Assembly (NCBI GenBank): GCA_029582165.1
Contig: CM055879.1
Span: 36,613,330 to 36,677,329, forward strand
Source: Portulaca oleracea
Lineage: Eukaryota > Streptophyta > Magnoliopsida > Caryophyllales > Portulacaceae
DNA: 64,000 nucleotides
Reading direction: 5' to 3'
The translations under genes were made by a program, and so were the position numbers. This document shows, piece by piece, positions 22,961-36,023 of this stretch. The first letter of the stretch is position 1. Each line of letters starts with the position of its first letter. A model generated the notes under the pieces. It did no database searches, had not been told where the DNA came from, and worked only from the letters and a program-made list of their open reading frames with translations.

Positions 22961-25900
22961 AGTGTTTTTGGACCCATTAAACTAATTTTAAAAAGTTACT
23001 TGAAGAAGCTTTTCACAAACAGCTACTTTACTGAACGCTTTTCTTACAATCAACTAACTCAAACATATAAAATCAAATAGCTAATCCAAATAGCTACTAG
23101 CTATCAACTAACTAAAAAACTACCAATTAACGGCGGGTTGCCAATCAGGGATTGGTAGCTTTATGGCTCTTTCCTGTGAGCGGTGTATCCTTTATTGCAT
23201 GAGATCCTATGTTTATCTCCAACTAGGGCACGCTTATGTGAACCGACCTGGCTTGCAAGTGATTTGAACTCGACTTGATCAAAGTATTAGTAACTAATTA
23301 TAATAAATTTAGGGACACAATTTGGGTCATCGAAAAGTGTATTTTAAATTTTTATACAATGATATAAATTTAGAGTAGAAGTATAAGTAACATCAATCGC
23401 ATTAATATCAAGCGACAACCTTTAAAATTTTTTTGACTCCGCCTCTGATTATACTAGACTCAAATTGTCCATCTCTCATTCTTTAGGATAGCATTTTCCT
23501 AGTTTGGTTGAGCAAGTCTAGTTTCAGAGCCCATCCTTCATCTTTCCAATCTCGGACTGTGTATTCACGGATTCGTTATGAATGAAAATACTGCTTTACT
23601 TTCAAAAAAATAAATATATAAGAGGTGTTACTAGTGTGTTAATTGTACGTTGAGTAAGTTATGAGTAAATTTTCTTTTGAATACATGATAATTTGATCAA
23701 TGAAACTTCATGCAATATTAGTATTTTATGAATGGAAAATTGTAAAGTTAAGATGGGGATTTGTGTGTTTGGGCTTGCTTAATAGCAAATAGACTTGGTT
23801 GGGCTCAAACCCATGATAACTCGACTTTACCTTTTTGCTCCAGTTAGGTTTTTGATGGGCCTTGGACATAAGGTGAATCTCCTACTTACAATTTTTTTTT
23901 TTTTTGGGGGGGGGGGTACTTAATAAGATTTTGTCCAATAGTTAACATTAAAATTATGAATAAATTAGAATGAAGTTAACCATGTGGGTCCGGAATATAG
24001 TCAAGAAGGAAGTATTCGGGTCTTACCCATGACAACCATGTTGTCAACAATTAGTATGCAAGCAGTCGGATTGAGAGGAATCAGATTGCACGCAAACTAT
24101 CTAATAGTAAAAGTGCAGGTAGAACTTTGAGGAACCATGCAACATCGACAAGAGTAGGCGACGATGTAAGGTTACTGCAACCCCAGGAAAGCGAAGGGAG
24201 CATAAGTCTTTTCCAGAGAATGGCCAGTTCCTTTCCAAATGATGGAAAGAGAGTATTGATCCTTTTCGCTCGGAAAACTCTAATGGTAGTTTGTTTTCTT
24301 GTGTAGGTGGGCTATGTGTAAGCCCTTTGTTAATGTCAATAAATTCTGAAGGGTAAGGTAGGTCCAGTCCGCAGCCTGGTCGTTAGGCAAGGCTTAGTAG
24401 ATTGGTTTAGTTTTATTTCCTTTTTTACTATCACCATTGCCAAAAAAAAAAAAAAATATTATGCAGTTGCATCTGGTAATTTTGGTACTACTCACCACAT
24501 TATCACAATCAATGGTATAAGTGTTTACCTAATCACCCATGTCCTAAACGAAGTACAAAGGTTGATAACTTGATATAGATATTTATGAGAATTGAATAAT
24601 ACCTCATAAGATACTATAACTTTTTTGATGGTCATAATGTATTAGAATTGAATAATACTTCCTAAACTTATATTATAGGATATAAACAGGTCAGAAACCT
24701 GTAGTTAATACACACATACAATAATATAATTAACATATTGATATGAAATACAATGGATCATCCCCTAAAAATGAGATAGGACAATGACCACACCAATAAA
24801 AAAAGGCCAAAAAAACACCCTAAACTCCTAAATTGTCAAAATTTGATTCAATGATAATGATTGTTGATTAAACTTAGGAAGACAAGGAAAGAATCAACTC
24901 ATTAATAATTATTTTAGTAGATCACATTCAAACATAATATGTATTTTTTTTTCTTTTGAATCGTATATATGTAAAATTATAATTTCACTATAAAGAAGGT
25001 GTAGAATGACATATGAAAAGAATAAATAATGTTGAACATTTCACACACATGTCACAATATTTTTTTTAATTATTAATGTTAGATGAAGTTTTCTTATCCA
25101 TTGAAAAGTAGTTAGCTTTTTTTTTTTCCCCTTATAAAAATAAAAAAATATATGCAGAAAAAAAACCCTTCAATTTGATTGTTTCATTTTATAAAATTTC
25201 AAGTGGGCTAATTGATAGTTTCTTTTCATAACAGAAAAACAAGCTCCTTTTTATTCAAAAGAAACTGTTGAATGTGGGACAAATCTATAAATTAGAGCAC
25301 AAGTAACTTTATTCCCACTTCTCTAACATAAACAACATAAAACTAAAATAGTGTTATAAATTATTAATATGGGTTAGTACTATTTATAAATTAATGCATC
25401 AATAATTCATGTTAATAAAAAAAATATTTCAAGTTGAATGAAGCGAAAACAACCCAATAATATTCTTGTTTGCTAGCCTTTATCTTTTCTTTTTCGATGG
25501 CTATTTATTTAATAATCTCCCAATCATATTGCTAGGATTCCTTTTGAAAACTGTTTTCTTACAATCATTTTAAAATGCGTCAGCTTGGTTGAATCCACAT
25601 TAATCCCATGTTTCTGAAAAGTAAGCTTCGTTTAATCAACCCTCTAACATTTGTTGACTGCTTTGTAGGAATTCATGAAGCTTCGATACATTTCAATGCG
25701 TCAAATATCAAGTTAGTCTAATTAACTCAATTCCCAATTCATTATTGACCATGTCAATTTAATATCATTAGTTATAAAAAAAAAATGTCATGAATTAGTT
25801 GTTTTTGATCAACCTAAAGTTGAAAGCCAATCGATAATTAATATGAGCATATTATAGTTTTCAGCCGTTTGATTGATGCGGTATTGTGAAGTTCCTATGT

Positions 25901-26289
25901 TGATTTATAATAATATTTCAGGAAAAGAATTTTTCATATTTTCACGATATTGTTGATCAAGTCGATCAAAATGTCTTCTTAATATGTTTATGTGATTATT
26001 TATTTGTATAGATTTGTTCTTCAACTTATGTAAGAGGATAATATATTTTCCTTTCGAAACTTAAAAGCATAAATACTTTTGCCATGACTACCCATGTAAG
26101 TTTGGTATTAGTATACAATATAATCTAGTCTATCTAGAGCTAGTGACAATATAATCTAATAATCCTGGTGATTGTCCATGACTCTATATTGATCTCTTTT
26201 AAACTATAATAGGTAATTAAAAATTTTGAAAGTTATGGTCTAATAGAAATCACCTCTATACAAATTTTTCAAAGCATAGCAAACATGCA
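22961..26289. other. Spacer with retroelement tails
   Basis: No gene. A sequence with a LINE/SINE-like 3' tail ends in AAAAAAA at 23605-23611. Between about 24060 and 24455 a mRNA-like stretch ends in a 14-A run and looks like a 5'-truncated LINE 3' end, but no target duplication was found. A T13-G11 homopolymer junction lies at 23893-23917. The remainder (24460-26289) is AT-rich with no recognised element. Confidence 0.4.
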
Positions 26290-27345
26290 TATACAAATGT
26301 TTTTGAGGCCAAGTAGAACGAGATGCACGGTAGTTTAACATGTCGTTCTCTTAAGTTGTCATCTTAAGTTGTCTTTGTATAAAATTAACGAAAAACTACA
26401 AGACTAGACTACATGTCTATGTAATAAAGTTACTTGTAAGATGATCATGTCTTTTCAATCAGTTTGTCACTATATTGGCTTCTCTAAAAATGTGATAGAC
26501 GAAGTATTCTTCTAACTGATCTAAAAATAAGTTCTTTTTAATATTGCTGACATTCTGACAATCATATCCATTTTCCATGTGACTTCGATGATCATACCTT
26601 TTATGGCTTGACGGAGGATAAAATTGTCTCCTTCAATTTGTACTCTTGAAAATGTGCTTTTAACATATGTTGGAGTCTAAATCAAATTGTTAATACTTCT
26701 GTCATGCGAATAGAATGGGAGCAGATTTTCATGGAAACTCCTTTCTTGAAATGTTCAAAATAATCCCTAATAACGAACCCCATTTCTGCACCATTATTGT
26801 TTAGAGCTCTACCAAATTCCAACTTCACCTTACAAAAACTCGATAAATCCAATTTAACCTAATAGAAACTTGATTGTTCCCATCGTACTTGAATATGGTG
26901 GTTGGCTCACCGCATGAGAACCTACTTTGAGCTTGCCCCCACTCAACGATGTTTCTCTTGGCTCTAATTACAACCTTGTTGATGTTGAAAATGAAATTGT
27001 TGAAGACACATTGTAACGCCCCGACTCCTCCTGCGTCGTGGACATCATCGATAATTGCTTCAGCGATTAGCAACTGATCCTATAAATCACCACGAATCTT
27101 TTCAACGTGCTTCGTCCCCGCTCATACGCTGTTTGAAAAAACTTCCCAGGAGGTCACTCGTCCTTAGACTACTCCCAGCCAAGCACGCTTAACTGGAGAG
27201 TTCTCAATGGATGAGCTTTCTTAAAAGAAGGTGTACCTTGGTGATATAAATAGTCATTTCGATCCCTTTAAGTCAGACTTTAACCATATATCCGGAGTGT
27301 TACACGCATCTTCTTATGATTCAATCTATTATATACAATAAAAAT
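26290..27345 (-). pseudogene. LINE ORF2 fragment (RNase H domain), split by a Cassandra LTR
   Basis: Read on the minus strand outside 27012-27304, it gives NKVVIRAKRNIVEWGQAQ, MGFVIRDYF, an IEGDN-like remnant, and REANIVTN near the end. These are the linker and RNase H blocks that close ORF2 of plant L1-type LINEs. Several stops and frame changes make it non-functional. The Cassandra LTR lies upstream of the MGFVIRDYF block. Confidence 0.65.
27012..27304 (-). mobile_element. Cassandra TRIM solo LTR with embedded 5S rRNA-like sequence (293 bp)
   Basis: On the minus strand it starts TGTAACACTCCGG and ends GGGGCGTTACA, with flanks CACAT and CGCAT as a slightly decayed 5-bp target duplication. 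It carries 5S rRNA promoter parts: box A AGTTAAGCGTGCTTGG, an intermediate element like GGGAGTAGTC, and box C AGTGACCTCCTGGGAAG (27141-27214). Known: Cassandra is the plant TRIM family whose LTRs hold a 5S-like domain and pol III promoter. No second LTR or primer site is adjacent, so this is a solo LTR. It is not a functional 5S gene: only the 3' two thirds of 5S is represented. Confidence 0.9.
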
Positions 27346-27378
27346 ATTGCGAACACCAGTACTTTATCAAATATGTTA

Positions 27379-27673
27379 CTCTCTTTGTCCCCAAAAGTGT
27401 GTTTCTCTTTGAATAATGATGTCAAAATTTATACGATTATTAATTTATCAAATTATATGTTGACTTATTATATAAATTAAAATTACTATTATTAGATTTA
27501 CAATCCAAATAATTTTACTAAACTATAAAGTTACAAGTCTTGCATGCCCCCTCCCCCTCCTTTGGACTCAAAAGAAAGTTAAGTCCTGTAAAATAAAAAC
27601 ATGAAAGAATAATATTACACTGAAAACTGTGAAAAATAAAAGGAGCATTCCTTTTGGGACGGATAGGAGGGAG
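27379..27673. mobile_element. Stowaway-like MITE (295 bp)
   Basis: Left CTCTCTTTGTCCCCAAAAG, right CCTTTTGGGACGGATAGGAG then GGAG, flanked by TA. The inverted repeats match with small gaps, so it is older than the other copies. Confidence 0.65.
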
Positions 27674-28117
27674 TAATAAATTTGCATACATGATCGATCT
27701 TAAGAATATGATATCATCTCGATATATTTCATTTATTTCAAATTTTGAATACATGGATATAATAAAATAACAGATGAAGTAATCCTAAAAATGTAAAAAA
27801 TGTTTCACAGTCTTGTATGGTCAAATAAAATACAGTTTGCGATTGTTACAAGTAGATTCAGTAAATCATGCATCCTTAACCTCAGTATTTCCATTTTAGC
27901 TATATAAAATATAGCTGACGTACGACCCCGATCATATAATTAAAATATATACATCACATAATTAAATTATGGTCATTTAATTGACAGTTTCTTGGTCCAA
28001 AACATGCTAGAAGCAAAGCACATATTATATATGAATGATTGGCTCGATATATATATACTCATTAAAATATTAATTAAGAAGAAAAATTACAACTAATTAA
28101 TAATCAAATATTAATCT
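27674..28117. other. 3' flank of the zinc-finger gene
   Basis: AT-rich sequence downstream of the stop codon at 28118. It probably contains the 3' UTR; no single poly(A) signal can be chosen among many AATAAA-like words. Confidence 0.4.
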
Positions 28118-28795
28118 TCAAATATGCTTCCCACTTCTAGATGAGCTAGTAAAACTAATGTTATTTGACTCAACACCCAACCCTAATTGAAGATCTAGAG
28201 TTTTACAACCTTGACTTGTATGAACTACTGTTGGTTTCATTATCACTGTAGTAGCCTGCTTACTTTCAGAACTGCACCTGCTGCCGCCATGTGTCACCGT
28301 AAACTGCGTCTGATGGCGATGATCATGATCATGATCCAACGGCCCAAAGTTGATCTGGGTTTGGAGATCTTCATAATAGTTACAACCATTATTGTTGTTG
28401 TTGTTACTAAAACTGTACCAAAAGTGTTGGTTATTATGCTGTTGTTGAAGGTAGAAGTTTAGACTTGCTCTTCTAGCTTGAAGTTGAAGCCTCTTCTTCT
28501 TCATCCTTTCTTTTTTGTGGGCATTTTGGTGGCCTCCTAGGGCTTGAGAATTTGCAAATTCTTTGAAACAATATTGACACTCAAAACCCTTCTTTTGATG
28601 ATGATGATTATTGTTGTTATCTCCCTCTATTTCCATTATCATATTTACCGAGCTCGCCCTTTCGGGTTTTCGAAGATCGTCAAGGGAAGAGATCGAGTTT
28701 GACGAGTTTGTGCTTTCCTGATCCTGGTGATCTTCGTTATTTTTATTGCAGGTTTCAACCTCAAAACCGAACAATTTGAGCTTCTTCATCTCCAT
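28118..28795 (-). CDS. C2H2 zinc-finger transcriptional repressor, GIS/ZFP5/ZFP8 type (225 aa)
   Basis: Role (family): nuclear regulator of trichome and root-hair initiation downstream of gibberellin and cytokinin. Seen: one intronless ORF. The N terminus carries KLKLFGFEV (5-13), the conserved opening of this group. One zinc finger has Cys73, Cys76, His89 and His93 with the plant signature QALGGH (84-89), followed by the basic run [17 protein letters not shown], a likely nuclear signal typical of the subfamily. Low-complexity Asn, His and Gln tracts follow. The C terminus holds LDLQLGL (200-206), an LxLxL EAR repression motif. The length fits the family (about 150-260 aa). A second in-frame ATG lies two codons in (28789); the first is chosen as default. 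Which paralogue (GIS, ZFP5, ZFP6, ZFP8) cannot be settled by eye. Confidence 0.93.
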   Translation of the reverse strand: MEMKKLKLFGFEVETCNKNNEDHQDQESTNSSNSISSLDDLRKPERASSVNMIMEIEGDNNNNHHHQKKGFECQYCFKEFANSQALGGHQNAHKKERMKKKRLQLQARRASLNFYLQQQHNNQHFWYSFSNNNNNNGCNYYEDLQTQINFGPLDHDHDHRHQTQFTVTHGGSRCSSESKQATTVIMKPTVVHTSQGCKTLDLQLGLGVESNNISFTSSSRSGKHI

Positions 28796-28905
28796 TTTTT
28801 TTTGAAAAAAATGAGATGATCAAGTAGATAAAGTACTTAATTTTGTTGGGATGTATTTATTTTTTCTATAAGGGGAGATTATCAATTTGGTTGTTAAGGT
28901 TGTGG

Positions 28906-28913
28906 TTTATATA
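28906..28913 (-). promoter_or_regulatory. TATA box of the zinc-finger gene
   Basis: On the minus strand TATATAAA, 111 nt upstream of the ATG, in the context CCCCCTATATAAACC. Spacing allows a leader of about 80 nt. No other TATA candidate is as well placed. Confidence 0.7.
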
Positions 28914-31046
28914 GGGGGAGAGGTTAATAGGGTTTGTATCTCAAGGAACATGAGATGGGGTATTGTTTTTATTTGTCATGAGGGTGGAATTATTAAATAA
29001 TTAATTAAGTAATTAAATAATAACTAAGGGTGGGTGGAGGCCAAATTAAAATTAAATTAAGAATTAATTAACTAAGTCAGATAAAGGGAGCTCTCATGCA
29101 AAATGGCTATTTATTTTTTTAATTTATGAGGAGAGCTTTTGAGTAAAATATTAGATACACCTCAACACTTTCTCTATCAGTGAGGATTCAGTTGCTTTAA
29201 TAAACGACAAGAGATATGGTCGATCAACATAATTTAATCAATAGATTAACCGTGCAATTAAAGGAATACAATGTGGAGTATTTTACAACTATAATATTAT
29301 TCCTAGCTTGTTCAAAGATGTGAACAACTGCTGCCTATTATTATATTTACAACATAGTAAAACTAATCATTATGGTTTTCAATTTTTAAAGATTTAATAT
29401 GTAATTTAAATCTATTTTTCATTATGTGTTTATGTGGTTAGTTAAATTTAAGCAACCTCGTAGAAAATTTAATAAATCGAGCAAACAAATTACTCCAACC
29501 TCCATTCTTTAATATCTGTCACTTTGATCAATTTTCTATTTTTCATAATATTTGTCACTTTACAATTCCAATGCAACATTAATGACAATTTTTTGAATTT
29601 ACTTCTTATTTTTATAATTCCCGATACAATTATATAGTATCTGAAACAGAAACTTTACTCTTATTTTAACCATTTTCAATACAAATTATCATTTTCAATA
29701 CTATTTTCTTAAAATATTCCCAAAACTTCAAAATGACAATTATTAAACAATGGTGGGACTAGTTTTTTTTTTTAATAGAAAATTGAATAGCTTTATTACT
29801 TCAAAAAGAGTGTCCATAAATACATATGTGAATATCTCATTAGGACATATATCAATCCATAAATGTTTAGAGATAGATGGTATAATCTTTGCTAGATTGT
29901 GAGTAAACAAACTAATTAGGTGTGATGTGATAACAATCGATATTTTTTTTTGTTGGCACATATGACACACAAAAATATTAATATAGATGGAGTTATTTTT
30001 TGACGGCTAATATATATAGGTGGAATTGGTCGTACTTTGATTCATGGGTTTCTTAAATGTAAAGAAAATTACTTTCTTTCATCTGACCCAAGTTGTTAAT
30101 AAAAAATTGAGAATATATAATTTATGCAATAAATTGGCCATGCATGAAAATGAAAGCTGTTTAAAAATTTACATATTATATCTTATTTTAGCCAATTAAA
30201 TTTATATTAGCAAAATTATAATAGTTTTCAGGTAAGTCATTTTTTTTTTTATTGGTGGAAAGAGGAGCACAACTCTTAAAAAACTTTATTATATCCTTAT
30301 ATACCAAAGCCGGTAAACTCTATTAAAATTAGGTTGATAAGTTTTGATTTGCACGTTAAATATACAAGAATTTAATATATTTATCACTGTAAATTATTAT
30401 ATTCATACTTAAATTTTTAAGATTTTAACTATAATTATATTGGTATATACAATGATCCAATATAACGCATCATGGTAAATAGTGTAACTTTATATAGTTT
30501 TTATAATATATTTTAGTGATAAGTAATAATTAAAGTGTCATTTTAAAATCCGTAAAAAAATTAAAAATGATAGTTATATTGAGGGTGAGTGAGTATATTA
30601 GACGTGTCACATAAAAGTTAATAATTTAACCTAATATGACATCATCATGCTCCTATTAACCTGATTCGATATTTACCAGATCTAATCTGATTAAATTAAT
30701 CCCAAGATTACAAAAGTCAAAGAAATTAAAAAGGGGATGTAATAAAATATTAAATATATCCCCAGGTAAGGTTCCTGGTCTCTAACCAAAAAAAAATCTA
30801 ACACTGTACTTTAAAATGTATTAAACAAACTATATTTTGCTTGACCAACTAACAAGCTAGTGGAGTCACATAATGTCATCTACCAAAAAAAGCTAATCCT
30901 TATCAAATACTTGTACTAAATCTTTAATTAATTAATTCAATATTTAACTCCACTTTCATGTCCTGTCCAGTCCCATCCACTACAATTTAATAATACTATT
31001 AATATAATACAATTATTTAATTAACATTATTTGTTAACAATCAATA
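28914..31046. other. Upstream AT-rich spacer
   Basis: Distal promoter of the zinc-finger gene, then spacer. No exon-like ORF. A weak Stowaway-like end (CTCCAACCTCCATTCTTTAAT) occurs near 29493 without a convincing partner. Confidence 0.4.
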
Positions 31047-31279
31047 CTGCATCTGTTTTTATTTATCTGTCGTCTAAAAAATTGTGTTAGAAATTTTGAC
31101 TGTTAATATCTTAACTTGTATAATGACTCTTCATACAAAAGTAATGTCATTAGTTTTGTAATAAAAATATAATTAAAAAAGTATAATATTATTTTTTATA
31201 TAAAATTTTATATAAAAAATTATTGATTAAAGATTGATACTCAAAATTGTAAATGGAAAATAAAAAAGAAGGGAGGGAG
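31047..31279. mobile_element. Stowaway-like MITE (233 bp)
   Basis: Left CTGCATCTGTTTTTATTTAT, right AATAAAAAAGAAGGGAGGGAG, flanked by TA. It belongs to the same subfamily as 31960-32205 (shared ATTTATCTGTCG and GACTGTTAATAT internal blocks) but in the opposite orientation. Confidence 0.8.
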
Positions 31280-31959
31280 TATTATTTAACTACTGTAGAA
31301 GTGTGATTATTCAGCACTAGGAGAACCTTCTTTGGAGTATAATTAATCAAACAATAATTAATTAATTAATTAATTAAAGGCACATCTAAAGAAACAATTA
31401 CTTAAAATAAGTGTGTGTTGACCATTTTTGTGAGAAAAAGCTCTTAGAGCAGCAGAGTAGTTGCTAAACCAAGGAATATTAAGAAGTGGGAAATGATGCA
31501 AGCATTTATAGTTTAATTTATATAATTATAGTTTGATTAAGGTTAATTAATTTGTGTTAGTCTTCATTAAGATCTGATGATATCTTCATAGAGCAGACAA
31601 AACCTATATTATTTGGGGGAAAAAAAAAAGAATTTTGTGGGTGAATCAAGCCATAAATTAATGTTTTCGTTTTGATTGAAATAAATTAGTATTATTGGAA
31701 TGAAGCAAAGGAGCTTTGGTTGGACAGTTGTTAGTAATTGGACCCCAGCTTTCCTGTTAGCTTTGAGGGCATTATGTGAGTAACAAATGCTCGTGATTTA
31801 GATTAAGTTAATTATATATTCTATTATCTATGATGCCAATTAATTGAAGCTAGTCGGCATAATTGATAAAAGTATGTATACGGTTTTTAAAAGAGATAAT
31901 AACAAGTGTGAGTTTTTTGGGTTTTACTTTTTTAATGCTCCATATGTTATTATCTATTA
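31280..31959. other. AT-rich spacer between two inverted MITEs
   Basis: Contains a short (TTAA)n-like run at about 31355-31377. No gene was seen. Confidence 0.5.
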
Positions 31960-32205
31960 CTCCCTCTATTCTTTTTAATCTGTCATTTACGATTTTCAGG
32001 GTCAATCTTTAATCAATAATTTCTAATGTAAAACTTTTGTAAAAAAAAAATAAATAATATTATACTTTTTTAATAGTATTTTTCATTACGAATCTAATTA
32101 CATCAATTTTGTATGATGAATCATTATACAAATGAAATTAAAATATTAACAGTCAAAGTTTTTAACACAATTTTCTAGGCGACTGATAAATAAAAACGGA
32201 GAGAG
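31960..32205. mobile_element. Stowaway-like MITE (246 bp)
   Basis: Left CTCCCTCTATTCTTTTTAAT, right AATAAAAACGGAGAGAG, flanked by TA. It is an inverted relative of the copy at 31047. Confidence 0.85.
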
Positions 32206-33201
32206 TATTACTGAGTATGTGTCATTATATTTTACAGATTTCAGTTACTAATTATTTAATATATGGTAATTTGAAATATAAAATAATATTATTAAATTAA
32301 TCATGAAAAAATACTTTTGAATGAATGTATTTATGTAATGTTTTCTGATATTATATTATCTAATTAGTAGTTGAATGTTAAAATGTTACGTGTATTGGAG
32401 ATTTTAATAAGTCAAAAGTTTCACATAGTAAGAACATATAGAGTATTATACAATAGATATACTCTATGAAAAGTTATATAGAGTACTAAGCAATGGTAAT
32501 AAATAATGATCATATTTATCGATAAAAATATCCCTGTATTAATCAAATAATTCTACCAAAATTTAATATAATTAAAAATTTATAAGATCGAATATGATAA
32601 AATAGTCATAGACATCAAATTGAAATTGTAAAATAATAATAATTAGATCAAGTCGAGGGAGTAAGCTTTAAATATTCTCCTTTTCTCAATATCATTATGT
32701 GTCTTTAAAACTACGCAAATTTTAGTATAAGACCGTCTCACGATAAAATATCGTGAGACATCCTACGTGGCAAGTTTTGTCAAAAAGAAAGCATAAGAAT
32801 AACTAGGAGAGTGAAATCACTCTCTTTAATTAAATTAATTAAATTTAAAAAAAGAATAATATAGATTAGGTAAATATTTTTATCCGCAAATAACGCACAC
32901 GTTTTCAATGGACGAATTCCCTAAATACCTTTTGCAAATTGTATATTTATAGGTGACTAATAAATCAGTCAGCGGTGACTAATATTATGGTATCTCGAAT
33001 TCGGAAACAAATCACAACAGATCTGTCAAGCGTATTAATATATAGGTGACTAAATTAAATTTTTAGGGTGACAAATATTACGATATCTCAATTCTTAGCA
33101 TATATGTGACCAATGATCACATATATATTTATAATAATGGCGGTCACATAACTATTAGAATTAACGTGACTAATATTCGTCTCAATGGTGACCAATTTTT
33201 G

Positions 33202-34800
33202 GAGCATAGATATACGTTTAAAAAATAATTTTTTGGAAAATCTATCTATATGCAAGTTTTGATAATTTCAATTATGAAAATAAACTAAATTACCAAAATA
33301 TACGGTTAAACATATTTTTTTTCGAAATCTTCCAAAATTTAAGCAAATATTTATTTTCGAAATTTTTAAATTCAAACTTATATTTATTTCCCAGAGTGTG
33401 GTCAATATATCTTATATATATATTTTCAAATTTATTTTCGGAAATAATCTTCGAATAATCCGTAATCTTCAAATTATCTGAATTTAAACATTTTTTTTCA
33501 TAATCTTCAAATTTATAATGTTTATGTGTGACTAATAATCTATCATGCAATGACCAATATTGTGTCCTTAGTAAATTCAGCCAATATACTAATATAGTCA
33601 TACACACTATTATAAATAGTCACACGTATTAGCCATCATTTTTCTATCATGCAATGACTAATATTGTGTCTTGGGTGAGACAAGATTACGGTCAATATTT
33701 ATGCGTGACTATTTTTTCTATCATGCAATAACTAATATTGTGTCCTTGGTATGATGAGATATCTAAGTTTAACCAATATAATAATAGAGTTATACACACC
33801 ATTGTTAATAGTCACATATGATTACGTTTAAACGTATATATTTTTCTTTTTGGAAATCTACCCAAATATGAACGTATAAATGTTTTTAAACGAATCAAGG
33901 CTTTTAAAAATAGTCAAAAAAGATTACATAAAAATATCCAAATTTAAACGTGTAATTATTTTCGGAAACTTCAAATTCAAACGTATATTTTTGGCACATA
34001 CATTTATTTCCCAAAGTGTGGTCAATATATCTTATATATTTTTAAACTTATTTTTGAAAATAATCTTCAAATAATCCGTAATTTCCAATAATTCGAATCG
34101 TCAAATTTTTATAATATTTATGTATGACTAATATTTATCCAAATCTCCAAATTACCAAAACTAAATTATCTAACAAATATGACAAATTTGGAGCCTAGAT
34201 ATATGTTTAAAAAATATTTTTTTGGGAAATCTATCTATATGCAAGTTTTGGTAATTTCAATTATGGAAATAAACTAAATTACCAAAGTATACGTTAAAAC
34301 GTATTTTTTCGAAATCTTCCAAAATTTAAGCAAATATTTATTTTCGAAATTTTCAAATTCAAACTTATATTTATTTCCCAGTGTGGTCAATATATCTTAT
34401 ATATTTTTCAAACTTATTTTCGGAAATAATCTTCGAATAATTCGTAATCTTCAAATTATTCGAATTTAAACATTTTTTTTCCGAAATCTTCAAATTTATA
34501 ATGTTTATGCGTGACTAATAATCTATCATGAAATGACTAATATTGTATCCTTAGTAAGTTCAACCAATATACTAATATAGTCATACACACTATTATAAAT
34601 AGTCACACGTATTAACCATCATTTTTCTATCATGTAATGACTAATATTGTGTCCTAAGTGAGACAAGATCACGGTCAATATTTACGTGTGACTAATTTTC
34701 TATCATGCAATGACTAATATTGTGTCCTTGGTGTGCCGAATATCTAAGTTTAACCAATGTAATAATATAGTCATACAAACTATTGTAAATAGTCGCACGT
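33202..34800. repeat. ~990-bp tandem duplication inside the element
   Basis: 33202-33826 and 34191-34800 match block by block (GGAAAATCTATCTATATGC, ATTTCCCAG, the TCAATATATCTTATATAT block, CTATCATGCAATGAC). A divergent intermediate segment, 33830-34190, carries partial copies of the same blocks. Many of the shared words are variants of GTGACTAATATTGTGTCC, which also occur singly from 32950 onward. Confidence 0.7.
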
Positions 34801-35009
34801 AATCAATCAAGAATGACATTCATACAAATATTATTCTTAACCAAACAAAAATTGCAAAAGTTCTCATCTACTAAACCTAAAAAGTAAACTCACCACAGTT
34901 AAATAGTCATATAAAAATATCGTAGATTTAACATGTATACTAATATATTAAATCAATTTTTTTTTGGTGTTTTGGTTCCAATTTCTTCTACAGCTATGGA
35001 GCCATTCTG

Positions 35010-35835
35010 TAAAACCCTAAATCTTTGGGTAGCACCACCGTTAGTTCCGTCTGGCAGACCGTTGGTGTGGAGTTTAAGTTTCGAGGACGAAACATCTTTT
35101 AAGGAGATCAGGGTTTCATCCCTGATATAGGATAGATGATTTTTGATGCCTTTGGTAGGCGATTGTTTGATGCCTTTGGTAGGCGATTATTTTTGCGGGC
35201 GATAACCCTGAGACCAGGATTTGGTATCCTGTATGGGTTATGTGTCAGGAGATCAGGGTTTCATCCCTGATATAGGATAGATGATCTTTGATGCCTTTGG
35301 TAGGCGAATGTTCTTGATGCCTTTGGTAGGTGATATTACCTTATGGGATTTGATATCCCGCCCGCATAATAAAATGGATTGGTTGGGTTGAGGAAAACAG
35401 ATAAGGGATTAAAGATTTGTGAAATGATTTGACTTGTTCCCTCTCCCTCAAATGAATTGAAATGAACTTAACTTGTTTTTAACGTTAGGAGTAGACATTA
35501 TTGAGATTTCCCCCTCATTTTTGAAATGTTTTGTTTTCAGGTGAAGATCTATATGCTGGGGACGGGAATTAGAAGTGAGGACGTCATGTTTAGAAGTCGT
35601 TGATTATGTTGCCTTTCTTTTATGAGAAACTTGAAGTTAGTTTTGAGGTTTACTCCTAAGTATGAGTTGTTAATTTGGTTTACCGTTATCAAACAGTTGT
35701 AGTTTTCTTTCTCGCCTTGTATTCCATCGGGGATACGGCAGTGACGCCCCATAAGAAATTTGAGTCTTCCGCTAATTTTTCCTGTTAACGTTAGTTTGAC
35801 CTTGACTTTTCTATATTTGAATTTCCGGGGTTACA
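35010..35835 (+). mobile_element. Fragment of a related chromovirus: 3' priming region fused to the 3' third of an LTR
   Basis: 35010-35102 matches the repeated 3' block at 19380-19478 (TGTAAAACC..., CCGTTAGTT, AAGTTTCGAGGACGAAAC, TCTTTTAAG). It then jumps directly into the LTR stem-loop array (35101-35360) and continues to the LTR end (CAGGTGAAGATCT, ATTTCCGGGGTTACA). The first two thirds of the LTR are missing. It is clearly more diverged than the two LTRs at 10-23 kb, so it comes from another, older copy. Confidence 0.8.
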
Positions 35836-36023
35836 CATTCACATCACCATTTGCTTGTGTCGCATTGAGTTTTTCCCTCCTCTGAAAGTGGCTCTTGATT
35901 CTTTGTGATCCTCTGAAAATTCACGAATTCGAAGAATAGTCACTAATTCAAATATCCACACGTTTAACACTGACATATAATCTCGACATCCATAATCGAA
36001 TATACGTAGCAAGACTTACTTAC

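Noticed and set aside
23893..23917. G-quadruplex regulatory element
   Set aside because: A single homopolymer next to a T run; slippage is the simpler explanation.
27141..27214. 5S rRNA gene
   Set aside because: Only promoter-region similarity is present, the 5' third is absent, and LTR ends plus target duplication surround it, so it is part of a Cassandra LTR.
33290..34074. ORFs inside the 3.5-kb element (105 and 64 codons)
   Set aside because: Lys/Asn/Ile/Phe-rich translations of AT-rich duplicated sequence; not conserved between the two tandem copies.
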